Assembly: GCA_033856255.1 (NCBI GenBank)
Contig: JAWVFH010000048.1
Location: 1 to 64,000 of the forward strand
Reading direction: 5' to 3'
Length of the DNA: 64,000 bases
From: WHSW01 sp033856255
GTDB taxonomy: Bacteria > Actinomycetota > Thermoleophilia > Solirubrobacterales > 70-9
Part shown: piece by piece, positions 41,846-49,604 of the stretch
Layout: each line of letters begins with the position of its first letter
Position numbering within the stretch: position 1 is the stretch's first letter
Made by a program: the position numbers and the translations under genes
Notes under the pieces: generated by a model
Database searches by the model: none
The model's input: the letters and a program-made list of their open reading frames with translations, nothing else
What the model was told of the DNA's origin: nothing

Positions 41846-42313
41846 CTACTTCAGCTTTCCCTTGACCTTGTAGTCGACGAAGCTGGCGAAGTCGCAATCG
41901 TGGATCTTCGTCGCAGCCGTCCCCGAGATCTTCGTCGCCTCGTCGCCGTCGTCGTCGCTGATCTTGACCTTGTGGTCGACCGTGAACGTCGCCGCGCCGT
42001 TGTCGGGGCACGACGGGTACGGATACGGCCCCTCGGTGCCGGAGTAGGTCGAGCCCGAGAGCTTCAGGGTCGACTTGTAGGTCCCGCCCGCATCGACCCG
42101 GGTCAGCTTCACCTGGGTGCAGGCATCGTTCGCGCACTTGAACTTGTAGGTGTTCTTCGTCTTCGTGCCCGGGTCGATGCCGAAGTCGTTGGCGCCGACG
42201 GTCGCCGTGACCTTGAACTTGCCCTCGAGCGCAACCCCCTTTGCAAAGGCCAGCGACGCGAGCGCCACCAGCACCACGATCGAAAGGGCTCCCGCCATCG
42301 TCGTCCTTCGCAT
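41846..42313 (-). CDS. Secreted protein of unknown function
   Basis: 155 residues, signal peptide MRRTTMAGALSIVVLVALASLAFA. The mature region has a beta-rich pattern (FKVTATVGANDFG, NTYKFKCANDACTQVKLTRVDAGG, TFTVDHKVKISDDDG) and Cys near 68, 72, 107 and 140 that may form disulfides. No family recognised. ATG 42313 has a strong ribosome-binding site (AAGGAGGGAG). The 5' leader is shared with the next protein; see the repeat entry. It is convergent with the acyl-CoA dehydrogenase gene. Confidence 0.72.
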   Translation of the reverse strand: MRRTTMAGALSIVVLVALASLAFAKGVALEGKFKVTATVGANDFGIDPGTKTKNTYKFKCANDACTQVKLTRVDAGGTYKSTLKLSGSTYSGTEGPYPYPSCPDNGAATFTVDHKVKISDDDGDEATKISGTAATKIHDCDFASFVDYKVKGKLK

Positions 42314-42378
42314 CGCACTCCCTCCTTGGTTCACGCGTCATCTGAAAGGTAGGTCATCGTGAGCGCCACCGCCAGCGA
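42304..42378 (-). repeat. Duplicated leader sequence, copy A
   Basis: About 75 bases covering the ribosome-binding site and the first codons of the gene at 41846 match the leader at 42803-42875, with two small gaps and few substitutions; the GAGCGCCACCGC and CTCCTTGGTT blocks are identical. The shared segment ends just inside the signal peptide. Confidence 0.75.
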
Positions 42379-42389
42379 TTCTGTACGCC

Positions 42390-42812
42390 TCAGCGGCTAG
42401 CGGTCCAGTGAACGATGCCGCTATCGCAGTCGTCGAGGGACCCGGGTTCGAAGTCCCCGGATACCTGCAGCGTCCCGGAGGCCTGCTTGCCGGCGACCTT
42501 CCCCGTCGCGACCTCGGTGTACGCCCCGTGGGGGGGATCGTTGCTGAGCTTGAAGTTCCCGTTCTTGAGCTTCACCGTGTCCGGGAAGTTGCCCTGGATG
42601 TGCGCGATCCCCTGCGAGCACGCCAAGTCGAGCTGGTCGAACTGGAACCGGCTGAGCTTCGAGTTGCCGTGCCTGGTGTGGACGGTGAAGTGGACGACCC
42701 CGTTGCTGTCGCCGACGGTCCCCTCGTAGATCTTCGTGCCCGCGAGCGCCGCCGGGACCATCAACCCGGCTACCAGGCCCAACGCGAGCACCGCCCCGGC
42801 CGTCCTTCGCAT
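42390..42812 (-). CDS. Secreted protein of unknown function (leader related to its neighbour)
   Basis: 140 residues with signal peptide MRRTAGAVLALGLVAGLMVPAALA and a mature region of beta strands (KIYEGTVGDSNGVVHFTVHTRHG, LSRFQFDQLDLACSQGIAHIQG, ASGTLQVSGDFEPGS). Similar size and style to the preceding protein but no clear sequence identity in the mature part. ATG 42812 follows AAGGAGGATG. No family recognised. Confidence 0.72.
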   Translation of the reverse strand: MRRTAGAVLALGLVAGLMVPAALAGTKIYEGTVGDSNGVVHFTVHTRHGNSKLSRFQFDQLDLACSQGIAHIQGNFPDTVKLKNGNFKLSNDPPHGAYTEVATGKVAGKQASGTLQVSGDFEPGSLDDCDSGIVHWTASR

Positions 42813-42875
42813 CGCACATCCTCCTTGGTTGACCGACACGAAAGGTAAGCGATCATGAGCGCCACCGCGAGCGCT
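42803..42875 (-). repeat. Duplicated leader sequence, copy B
   Basis: Homologous to 42304-42378. Conserved blocks include the ribosome-binding site, CTTTCG/ATTTC and GAGCGCCACCGC on the plus strand. See copy A. Confidence 0.75.
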
Positions 42876-42963
42876 GGCGATTGGCGATTTCCTCTCGCAT
42901 AGCGAGAGCTTCTCGTCATCCTCCATGTGCTTCGGAGCGGCGTTGGCCGATACGCTGGCCGTG

Positions 42964-43248
42964 ATGGCCGAGAAACCGACGCTGTATGTGTGTCATGGGG
43001 ATGACGGAGGGCCGCGGGTGCACCCCTGCCGGCGGGTGCAGGAGGCGCTGCGGGAGAAGGGCGTCGCCTACGAGAAGGTGATCGCCGCCCACGGGAGCCC
43101 GATCCCGTTCCTGCGCAAGGGCTCGCGCGACGAGCTCCGCGAGGCGACGGGCGACACGAAGCTGCCGGCGCTGAAGCTCGCCGACGGCACCGTGATCAGG
43201 CCCTCGAAGGCGATCCTGCGCTGGATCGACGAGCAGCCGGCGGGCTAG
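42964..43248 (+). CDS. Thioredoxin-fold protein, glutathione-S-transferase N-terminal type
   Basis: 94 residues: KPTLYVCHGDDGGPRVHPCRRVQEALREKGVAYEKVIAAHG, then GDTKLPALKLADGTVIRPSKAILRWIDEQ with the cis-Pro. A Cys at the first strand and another 10 residues later. Only the thioredoxin half of a glutathione transferase is present, as in the 87-residue protein at 22924. TACGCT lies seven bases before the ATG, suggesting a leaderless message. The last four bases overlap the convergent ECF sigma gene. Confidence 0.75.
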   Translation: MAEKPTLYVCHGDDGGPRVHPCRRVQEALREKGVAYEKVIAAHGSPIPFLRKGSRDELREATGDTKLPALKLADGTVIRPSKAILRWIDEQPAG

Positions 43249-44474
43249 CCGGACACCTCGGCAAGGCGGCGCTCGAGGAACCCCCGCTCGACCGGGTTCG
43301 CGGCGAGCTCGATCGCGCGCTCGTAGGCCGCCGCTGCCTCGGGGCGCCCCAGCCGCCGGAGCAGGTCGGCGCGGGCGACGTGGTAGGGGCCGTAGCCGTC
43401 GAGCCCTTCGAGTCGCTCGATCAGCTCGAGTCCGGCGTCGGGCCCGTCGGCCATCGCCATCGCGACGGCGCGGTTGAGCTCGATCACCGGCGATGGCGTC
43501 AGCTCGGCGAGCCAGCCGTAGAGGCTGACGATCCGCGGCCAGTTGGTGTCGCCGGCGTCGTCGGCGACGGCGTGCTCGGCGGCGATCGCCGCCTGGACAA
43601 CGTAGGGACGAGGCCCGCCCGCGCGGGCTGCGACCGACAGCTCGAGGCCCTCGGCGATCCGCTCGCTGTCCCAGAGCGATCGATCCTGGTCGGAGAGCAG
43701 GACCATCTCGCCCGCGGCGTCGGTGCGCGCCGGCCGCCGTGCATCGGTGAGCAGCATCAGCGCCAGCAGTCCCTTCGCCTCGGGCTCGTCGGGCATCACG
43801 GCGACCAGGACGCGGGCGAGCCGGATCGCCTCGACGCAGAGCTCGGCGCGGACGAGCGACTCGGCGCCGGAGGCCAGGTACCCCTCGTTGAAGATCAGAT
43901 AGAGCGTCGCCAGGACCGAGCTCAGGCGCTCGCCAAACTGCTCCGGCCCGGGTACGTCGTAAGGGATGTGAGCGTCGCGAATCTTTCGCTTCGCCCGTAC
44001 CAGGCGCTGTGCCATCGCCGCCTCCGTGACCAGGAAGGCGCGGGCGATCTCGGCCGTCGTCAGGCCGCCGAGCATCCGCAGGGTGAGCGCGATCCGCGCC
44101 TCCGGCGCCAGGGCCGGGTGGCAGCAGGTGAAGATCAGGCTGAGCCGGTCGTCGGGCAGCTGCTTCGTCCCGTCTTCGAGCTCGATCTCGCCCGGGACCC
44201 GCAGCGCCTCGAGCGCCTCCAGCTCGGGACGCTTCGCCAACAGCGTCCGGTCGCGGCGCAGCCGGTCGATCGCCTTGTTGCGAGCAACCCTGGTGATCCA
44301 GGCGCCGGGGTTGTCGGGGATGCCGTCCGCCGGCCAGCGCTCGAGCGCGACCACGAACGCCTCCTGCACCGCTTCCTCGGCGGCGTCGAAGTCGCCGAGG
44401 ACCCGGATCAGGGTCGCGACCGCCCGCCCGGAGTCCTCCCGGAACAGGCGGTCGACGAGTCCCTGATCCGCTAC
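43245..44474 (-). CDS. RNA polymerase ECF sigma factor, ECF42 type (DUF6596 C-terminal extension)
   Basis: About 409 residues. Region 2 (LIRVLGDFDAAEEAVQEAFVVALERWP, WITRVARNKAIDRLRRDR), region 4 (IALTLRMLGGLTTAEIARAFLVTEAAMAQRLVRAKRKIRDA), then a 200-residue TPR-like C-terminal domain (LIFNEGYLASGAE, VIELNRAVAMAMADGP) characteristic of ECF42. No anti-sigma gene; control is through the C-terminal domain and the paired YCII protein. No normal start codon lies near the N-terminus (VADQGLVDRLF). GTA at 44474 overlaps the YCII stop as GTAG and is six bases from GGAGGT, so it may be a non-canonical start. Confidence 0.85.
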   Translation of the reverse strand, partial: VADQGLVDRLFREDSGRAVATLIRVLGDFDAAEEAVQEAFVVALERWPADGIPDNPGAWITRVARNKAIDRLRRDRTLLAKRPELEALEALRVPGEIELEDGTKQLPDDRLSLIFTCCHPALAPEARIALTLRMLGGLTTAEIARAFLVTEAAMAQRLVRAKRKIRDAHIPYDVPGPEQFGERLSSVLATLYLIFNEGYLASGAESLVRAELCVEAIRLARVLVAVMPDEPEAKGLLALMLLTDARRPARTDAAGEMVLLSDQDRSLWDSERIAEGLELSVAARAGGPRPYVVQAAIAAEHAVADDAGDTNWPRIVSLYGWLAELTPSPVIELNRAVAMAMADGPDAGLELIERLEGLDGYGPYHVARADLLRRLGRPEAAAAYERAIELAANPVERGFLERRLAEVSG

Positions 44475-44860
44475 GAGGAGACCTCCGCGGCCGCCTCTTG
44501 CTCGGCGCCGGCGGCGTCGTAGTCCATCACCGGCCGGACCTCGACCGCCCCGGCCCGCGCCGGGATCTTCTTCGCCCACTCGAGCGCCTCGTCGAGGTTC
44601 TCGCATTCGAGCAGGTAGAAGCCGCCGACCTGCTCCTTGCTCTCGGCGAAGGGTCCGTCGGTGACGACCCGCTCGTCGCCGTCGATCCGGACCGTGGTCG
44701 CGGTGGCGCTCTCCTGGAGGCCCTCGCCGGCAAGCAACGCCCCGGCGTCCTCGAGCTCCTGTGTGTAGGCGAACCAGCGGCCCATCTCGGCCTTCGCCTC
44801 CTCGGGGCTGCGGTCTTCCCAGCCGCCCTCATGCCCCGCGATTATCAGCATGTACTTCAT
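44471..44860 (-). CDS. YCII/DGPF-domain protein paired with the ECF42 sigma factor
   Basis: 129 residues, starts MKYMLIIAGHEGGWEDRSPEEAKAEMGRWFAYTQELEDAGALLAGEGLQ with the DGPF-type motif VVTDGPFAESKEQVGGFYLLEC. These proteins are the constant partners of ECF42 sigma factors and may modulate them. ATG 44860 has a strong ribosome-binding site (GAGGAGG). The gene lies immediately upstream of the sigma gene in the same transcript. A promoter of ECF42 type precedes it. Confidence 0.88.
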   Translation of the reverse strand: MKYMLIIAGHEGGWEDRSPEEAKAEMGRWFAYTQELEDAGALLAGEGLQESATATTVRIDGDERVVTDGPFAESKEQVGGFYLLECENLDEALEWAKKIPARAGAVEVRPVMDYDAAGAEQEAAAEVSS

Positions 44861-44919
44861 CGTTGCCTCCTCGTCGTCGGCGGCCGTCGCACGCTGGCTT
44901 TGGCCGCATTCACCCTAAC

Positions 44920-44946
44920 GACGAACGGGATCAGCGCAAATCGACA
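44920..44946 (-). promoter_or_regulatory. Putative ECF42-dependent promoter of the YCII-sigma operon
   Basis: TGTCGA (44946-44941) and CGTC (44923-44920) on the minus strand, 17 bases apart, match the reported ECF42 -35/-10 pattern. Location 60 bases before the YCII ATG implies autoregulation. Confidence 0.5.
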
Positions 44947-44973
44947 CCCGGCGGACGAAGACCGTGAAACCGG

Positions 44974-46197
44974 TCAGGGCTGGACGAGATCGGGGTCGGC
45001 GGCGCCGCTGCCGCCCTCGTCGCCGGCGACGCTGCTCAGCTCCAGGCCGCCGTTGTCGCGGATCCCGGCGCTCAGCTTCAGCACCTGGCCCGGCTTCAGC
45101 GCCCCGAGCTCGATCTGATCGGGCACCGAGAGCGAGATGTCGCGTCCCGACTCACGCAGGTCGTCGGCGCTGACGATCAGCTTGCGGTTGTCGCGGCAGA
45201 CACCCTCGACGATCGCCTCGACGCCGGTGCTCGCCGCCGGTTCGCCGCCGTGGACCACGAGGCTGATCTGCTCGAGCGCCGTCCGCGGCGGCTTCGGCAC
45301 CGGCGGCGGCTCCCCGCAGCCCGACGCCCCGGGCGGGGTAACGGGCAGCGGCTCCGCGTCGTCGGCGATCTTCACCCTCACGTCGATCTGCGCGCCGGCC
45401 GCGGGCGCCCTCTGCCCGGGCGCGCCGCGGACGAGCAGCGAGACACCCGGCGCCGAGACGGTGTAGACGCCGGTCTGGCGGTCGCCGAAGCTGACCGTGC
45501 CGCTGAACGAGGCCTGACCCAGGCTGCCGTGTTCATCGCGGTTTCCCGCCTCCGAGTAGGTCCCGTTGGCGAGGCGCGTGGCCTCGACCTCGATCGACTT
45601 GCCGATGTTCGGGGGCCGGTGGGAATGGATCGCGACCAGGTCCCCGCCGTCGTCGGCGATCGTGTAGCTCGCGGCGTGCGGGTTGATGTGGACCACGGTC
45701 CCGGTGAGCGTGGTCGTCGACTGCTCGGGCGACTGCGACGTCGTCGTGCTGGTCGTCGACCCGACGCCGCCGGTCGTGCTCGGGCTGATCGGCGGTGTGG
45801 TGGTGACCGGCGGCAGCGACGGCGCGCTCACCGGGGGCGGCGAGGGCGTGCCGCCGAGCGGCGGCACGCCGGAGGAGGGCGAGGAACCGTGGCCGCCGGC
45901 GGAGGGGCCCGGGTTCGCTCCACCCCCGTTCGACCCCGCCGGAGGCGCCACCGCGGTCTGCGTCGGCGGCGGCTGAATCTCGACCGTCGGCGGGTTCGTG
46001 GTTCCCTGGCTGCCCTCGGTCCCGGGACCTACAGCGACGCCGACGAAGAGCCCGAAGCCGATCGCGGCGGCCGACATCGGCACCGTCCAGCGGCGATCGA
46101 CGATCGGCAGCGCCGCCCAGCGCAGCGAGGCGAAGCGCGCGAGCGAGCCGCGGTCGGGCCGCAGCGATCCGCGGACGAGCCTGCCGGGAAGCTTCAT
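44974..46197 (-). CDS. Membrane-anchored extracytoplasmic protein with Pro/Thr-rich stalk and OB-like repeats
   Basis: 407 residues. A membrane helix (PMSAAAIGFGLFVGVAV) follows a charged N-terminus; then about 130 residues of Pro, Ser, Gly and Thr (a flexible, perhaps glycosylated stalk), then three similar beta domains (TLTGTVVHINPHAASYTIADDG, SFSGTVSFGDRQTGVYTV and SADDLRESGRDISLSV) of DUF5666-like type, with Cys in the last. Probably sits in the cell wall. Last gene of a three-gene operon; ATG 46197 overlaps the previous stop (ATGA). Confidence 0.72.
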   Translation of the reverse strand: MKLPGRLVRGSLRPDRGSLARFASLRWAALPIVDRRWTVPMSAAAIGFGLFVGVAVGPGTEGSQGTTNPPTVEIQPPPTQTAVAPPAGSNGGGANPGPSAGGHGSSPSSGVPPLGGTPSPPPVSAPSLPPVTTTPPISPSTTGGVGSTTSTTTSQSPEQSTTTLTGTVVHINPHAASYTIADDGGDLVAIHSHRPPNIGKSIEVEATRLANGTYSEAGNRDEHGSLGQASFSGTVSFGDRQTGVYTVSAPGVSLLVRGAPGQRAPAAGAQIDVRVKIADDAEPLPVTPPGASGCGEPPPVPKPPRTALEQISLVVHGGEPAASTGVEAIVEGVCRDNRKLIVSADDLRESGRDISLSVPDQIELGALKPGQVLKLSAGIRDNGGLELSSVAGDEGGSGAADPDLVQP

Positions 46198-46691
46198 CGC
46201 GGCGCCCCGGACGGCGCCGCGGCCGCGGGCCCGAGGCCGGCGCCGCAGCGGCCGCAGAACGCGGTCCCGGCCGCAGCCGGCGTGCCGCAGCTGGGACAGG
46301 TCGTGGCGGCCGGGGCCGGGGCAGCCAGCCCGAGGGACTGCTCCACCGCCGTCAGCTCCCGGTCGACGGCCTGCAGCTCGGCGGCGCGGCGGACCACGAC
46401 GTCGAGCCGGAAGCTGTCGCGGATCGCCATCTCGTAGACGAGCCCACCGAGGTCGGACTGGAGCTCCGAGAAGCGCCGCGCGAGCTGCTCGCGGCGAGCC
46501 GCGAGGCCATCGGCGCTCGGACCCGGTGGGGCCGGGGCCACGGGCGGGGGCGGGCCCGCTGGAGCGGGGGGAGCGGCGGGCGGCGCGGCCACCGGCGCGG
46601 GCGCCTGGGCGGCTGGCGCCTGCTGCGCCGCAGCACCCCGCGGGCGCGGCTTGAAGTACGGCTTCAGGCGCTCGATCGGGCCCGGGCTCAC
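46194..46691 (-). CDS. Coiled-coil protein with C-terminal zinc ribbon
   Basis: 165 residues: MSPGPIERLKPYFKPRPRG, a Pro/Ala-rich linker, a coiled coil (LAARREQLARRFSELQSDLGGLVYEMAIRDSFRLDVVVRRAAELQAVDREL) and a Cys4 zinc ribbon CPSCG-CGRCG (residues about 137-155). No membrane helix. GTG 46691 is joined to the previous gene by GTGA. Second gene of a three-gene operon; perhaps a cytoplasmic partner of the membrane proteins around it. Confidence 0.72.
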   Translation of the reverse strand: MSPGPIERLKPYFKPRPRGAAAQQAPAAQAPAPVAAPPAAPPAPAGPPPPVAPAPPGPSADGLAARREQLARRFSELQSDLGGLVYEMAIRDSFRLDVVVRRAAELQAVDRELTAVEQSLGLAAPAPAATTCPSCGTPAAAGTAFCGRCGAGLGPAAAAPSGAPR

Positions 46692-47479
46692 TTCGGCGTC
46701 CCTCCCGCCGGCGGGACCTCGCTCTCGCCGCCGGCGCCCGGGACGACCTGCCCGCCGGCCTGCGGTGTCCCGTCCTGCGACGTCGCGTCCGAAGCCGTGC
46801 CCGCGCCGGTCGAGACCTCCACCACGGTCGCATCCTTGAACCCCTTGCCGAGGCCCTTGAGCGCCACCTCCGCGGACTTGCGGTCGGTGTAGACGCCCGA
46901 GTAGATGACGTAGTTGCCCGGCGGCAGGCTGGCGTAGAGATCGGAATCGAGCACGGCGGCATCGGCGGCGCCGTCCGCGGTCGCGGCCTGCTTCGCCGCG
47001 TCGACGCTCTCCGGGGTCGCCCCCTCCTTGGAGATCGTGTCGAGCTGGATCGTGAACCCGTTCGTCCCCGCCGGCCACTCGCTGGTCACCGCGGCGCCGG
47101 TGCCCGCATCGGTGCCGGGGGCGGGCGTCGTCGTGGCGGGGGTCGTTGTCGACCCCTCGCCGACCTGGACGACCGGGGCCGGGGCCGGGTTGTCGTTGCC
47201 GCTGCTGCGCCCGATCAGCACGCCGATCAGCAGCATCCCGCCGAGCAGGGCGATCCCGATCACCGCCGCCAGCGGCGAGACGTCAGCGGGTCGCGAGGGC
47301 TCGGCCGCCGGGGGCGCCGGCTCGGCGGCGACGGCAGCCGGGGGGACCCGCGGTTCGCCGCGCCGCGTTCCGCAGCTGAGGCAATAGCGCTGGTCCGCGG
47401 CAAGCTGGGTGCCGCAGCCGGCGCAGTGCGGTCCGGAGGGCGCCGGGGGCGGGGTCGGTGGCTGTTCGGTGGCTGCCAT
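46688..47479 (-). CDS. Zinc-ribbon membrane protein with extracytoplasmic SPOR-like domain
   Basis: 263 residues. Short N-terminal zinc ribbon (HCAGCGTQLAADQRYCLSCGTR), a membrane helix (PLAAVIGIALLGGMLLIGVLIG), a Thr/Pro-rich linker and a domain NGFTIQLDTISKEGATPESVDAAKQAAT... YVIYSGVYTDRKSAEVALKGLGKGFKDATVVEV, which looks like a SPOR-type fold. SPOR domains bind denuded peptidoglycan. First gene of the operon; ATG 47479 is divergent from the DUF4393 gene. Confidence 0.75.
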   Translation of the reverse strand: MAATEQPPTPPPAPSGPHCAGCGTQLAADQRYCLSCGTRRGEPRVPPAAVAAEPAPPAAEPSRPADVSPLAAVIGIALLGGMLLIGVLIGRSSGNDNPAPAPVVQVGEGSTTTPATTTPAPGTDAGTGAAVTSEWPAGTNGFTIQLDTISKEGATPESVDAAKQAATADGAADAAVLDSDLYASLPPGNYVIYSGVYTDRKSAEVALKGLGKGFKDATVVEVSTGAGTASDATSQDGTPQAGGQVVPGAGGESEVPPAGGTPK

Positions 47480-47547
47480 CACCCGTATTGAACAGACTTG
47501 GCGGGCCGGCGTTCCGGTGCGCGCGGCGCAGTAGGCTCCGGCGGGCG

Positions 47548-48372
47548 ATGGCCGCAACCGGCGAATCACGTCCGGAGAGCGCCGGGCGATCGGGCTCCGG
47601 AGCGCTCGATGCCGCTCCAGGACTGGCCCGGATCGCCGCCGGGGCCTGGCTCAGGACGGCCGCCTGGACGGCCGGATCGACGCTGCGCGCTGGGCGCCGG
47701 CTTGCAGGAGCGGCGGTCAGCGGCGACTCGCCGATGACCCTGGCGCGCGATGCCCAGGCGGAGCTGGTCGGCGCCGCCCAGAAGCTGCTCGGCGTGACCG
47801 ACCTCCAGCAGCGGCTCGGCGGACTGCTGCCGGCCACCGGCGGCAGCGACGAAGCCGATCGGGGCGACCTGCGGCGCCGCGGGTACGAGCTGCTGGAGCG
47901 CTCCTCGGAGCTCGCCGAGCAGGGCGAGTCGCACCCGGCCTACGCCCGGATCCTCGACCAGCTCTCGCCCGACGAGGCGCGCATCCTCCGCCTGCTGGCG
48001 ACCGGAGGGCCGCAGGCCGCGGTCGACGTACGCACCTGGCGACCGCTCGACGTCGGCTCCACGGTCGTCGCCCCCGGTCTCTCGATGATCGGCCCGAACG
48101 CCGGCTGCCGCCACGCAGAGCGCGTCCCGGCTTACCTCTCCAACCTCTACCGGCTCGGCCTGATCTGGTTCTCGCGCGACAAGCTCGGCGACCCGGCGCC
48201 GTACCAGGTGCTCGAGGCGCAGCCGGACGTCGCCGACGCGGTGCGCGCCATCGGCCGCGCCCGGATCGTCCGCCGGAGCATCCACCTGACCCCGTTCGGC
48301 GGCCATTTCTGCCAGCAGTGCCTGCCCCTCGACACGGCCGAGTTCGAGGCGCTCGGAACGGTCGCCGGATGA
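47548..48372 (+). CDS. DUF4393 (Abi-alpha) protein
   Basis: 274 residues. The core PAYARILDQLSPDEARILRLLATGGPQAAVDVRTW, PGLSMIGPNAGCRHAERVPAYLSNLYRLGLIWFS and YQVLEAQPDVADAVRAI... RRSIHLTPFGGHFCQQCLP matches the DUF4393 family, sometimes called Abi-alpha and linked with abortive infection. The N-terminal 100 residues are Ala/Gly-rich without obvious domains. Phage defence is not implied by the surrounding genes. ATGA overlap with the acyl-CoA dehydrogenase gene. Confidence 0.8.
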   Translation: MAATGESRPESAGRSGSGALDAAPGLARIAAGAWLRTAAWTAGSTLRAGRRLAGAAVSGDSPMTLARDAQAELVGAAQKLLGVTDLQQRLGGLLPATGGSDEADRGDLRRRGYELLERSSELAEQGESHPAYARILDQLSPDEARILRLLATGGPQAAVDVRTWRPLDVGSTVVAPGLSMIGPNAGCRHAERVPAYLSNLYRLGLIWFSRDKLGDPAPYQVLEAQPDVADAVRAIGRARIVRRSIHLTPFGGHFCQQCLPLDTAEFEALGTVAG

Positions 48373-49547
48373 CGATCGTCAAGGACCGCGGCGAGCGGGC
48401 GATCCTGCCGCCGTTCACCGACGAGCACACGCAGCTGCGCGAGACGATCCACCGCTGGGTGAGCGAGGAGATCGCCCCCCACGTCGACGAATGGGAGGCG
48501 GCGCGGGAGTTCCCGCGCGAGCTCTACACGCGTGCCGGCGAGCTCGGATTCCTCGGGCTCAAGTACCCGGAGGAGCTCGGCGGCCAGGGCGGCGACTACG
48601 TCCACGACGCGGTCTGGGCCGAGGAGCTCGCGGGAGCCGGCTCCTCGGGCGGAGTCGGCGCCGGGCTCGGCGCCCAGACCGCGATCGCCACGCCGCCGGT
48701 GCACAGGTTCGGGACGCCCGACCAGCACGAGCGCTTCCTGCGCCCGGCGATCCGCGGCGAGCGAATCGCGGCGCTCGGGATCACCGAGCCGGGGGCAGGC
48801 TCGGACGTCGCCTCGATCCGCACCTTCGCCCGCCGGGTCGACGGCGGGTACGTCGTCAACGGCTCGAAGACGTTCATCACCAACGGCGTCCGCGCCGACT
48901 TCCTGGTCTGTGCGGTGAAGACGACCGAGGGCGGCGGCCATCAGGGGCTCTCGTTCCTGATCCTGGAGCGCGACATGCCCGGCTACGAGGTCGTGTCGAA
49001 GCTGGAGAAGATGGGCTGGCACTCCTCCGACACGGGCGAGCTCTCGTTCACCGACGTCGAGGTCCCGGCCGAGAACCTGCTCGGCGAGGAGAACCGCGGC
49101 TTCTATCTGATCATGGAGAACTTCGCCTGGGAGCGGCTGTCGATGGCGCTCGGCGCCGTCGGGGCGATGCGCCGCCTGCTCGCGGTGGCGATCGAGTACG
49201 CCGGCGAGCGCGAGGCCTTCGGCCGCCCGATCGGAAGCTTTCAGGCGATCCGCCACAAGATCGCCGAGATCGGCGTCAAGGCCGAGGTCGGCCGGGCCCT
49301 CACCTACCACGCGCTGCGGCGCTGGCTGGCCGGCGAGGATGTGATCGCCGACGTGACGAAGGCGAAGCTCTACACCCAGCGGGCCTGCGTCGAGGTCGCC
49401 GACGAATGCGTGCAGATCCTCGGCGGCTACGGCTACATGCGCGAGTACGGTGTCGAGCGCGCCCTGCGCGACGCTCGCCTGGGTCCGATCGGCGGCGGCA
49501 CCGACGAGGTGATGAAGGAGATCCTCGGAAAGCAGCTCGGGCTCTGA
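48369..49547 (+). CDS. Acyl-CoA dehydrogenase (LCAD/isovaleryl-type)
   Basis: 392 residues. LGITEPGAGSDVASIRT, FITNGVRADF, then the C-terminal bundle with REAFGRPIGSFQAIRHKIAEI and QILGGYGYMREY. As in the enzyme at 40622 the short-chain YEGT glutamate is absent (PIGGGTDEVM) and a Glu in FAWERLSMALG takes the LCAD place. Likely a medium- or long-chain acyl-CoA or glutaryl-type substrate. The ATG at 48369 is translationally coupled to DUF4393. Confidence 0.9.
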   Translation: MTIVKDRGERAILPPFTDEHTQLRETIHRWVSEEIAPHVDEWEAAREFPRELYTRAGELGFLGLKYPEELGGQGGDYVHDAVWAEELAGAGSSGGVGAGLGAQTAIATPPVHRFGTPDQHERFLRPAIRGERIAALGITEPGAGSDVASIRTFARRVDGGYVVNGSKTFITNGVRADFLVCAVKTTEGGGHQGLSFLILERDMPGYEVVSKLEKMGWHSSDTGELSFTDVEVPAENLLGEENRGFYLIMENFAWERLSMALGAVGAMRRLLAVAIEYAGEREAFGRPIGSFQAIRHKIAEIGVKAEVGRALTYHALRRWLAGEDVIADVTKAKLYTQRACVEVADECVQILGGYGYMREYGVERALRDARLGPIGGGTDEVMKEILGKQLGL

Positions 49548-49604
49548 CCCGGCGAGCGGTTGGCCTTGCCAGAGCGCCGCGAATCCGGCATAACTCCCGG
49601 AGGC

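Noticed and set aside
42430..42460. tRNA-like GTTCGAAGTCC segment
   Set aside because: No acceptor stem or anticodon arm around it; it is inside the coding sequence of a secreted protein.
47548..48372. Phage-defence island
   Set aside because: DUF4393 is sometimes called Abi-alpha, but there are no toxin, nuclease or mobile genes around it; the neighbours are metabolic and envelope genes.
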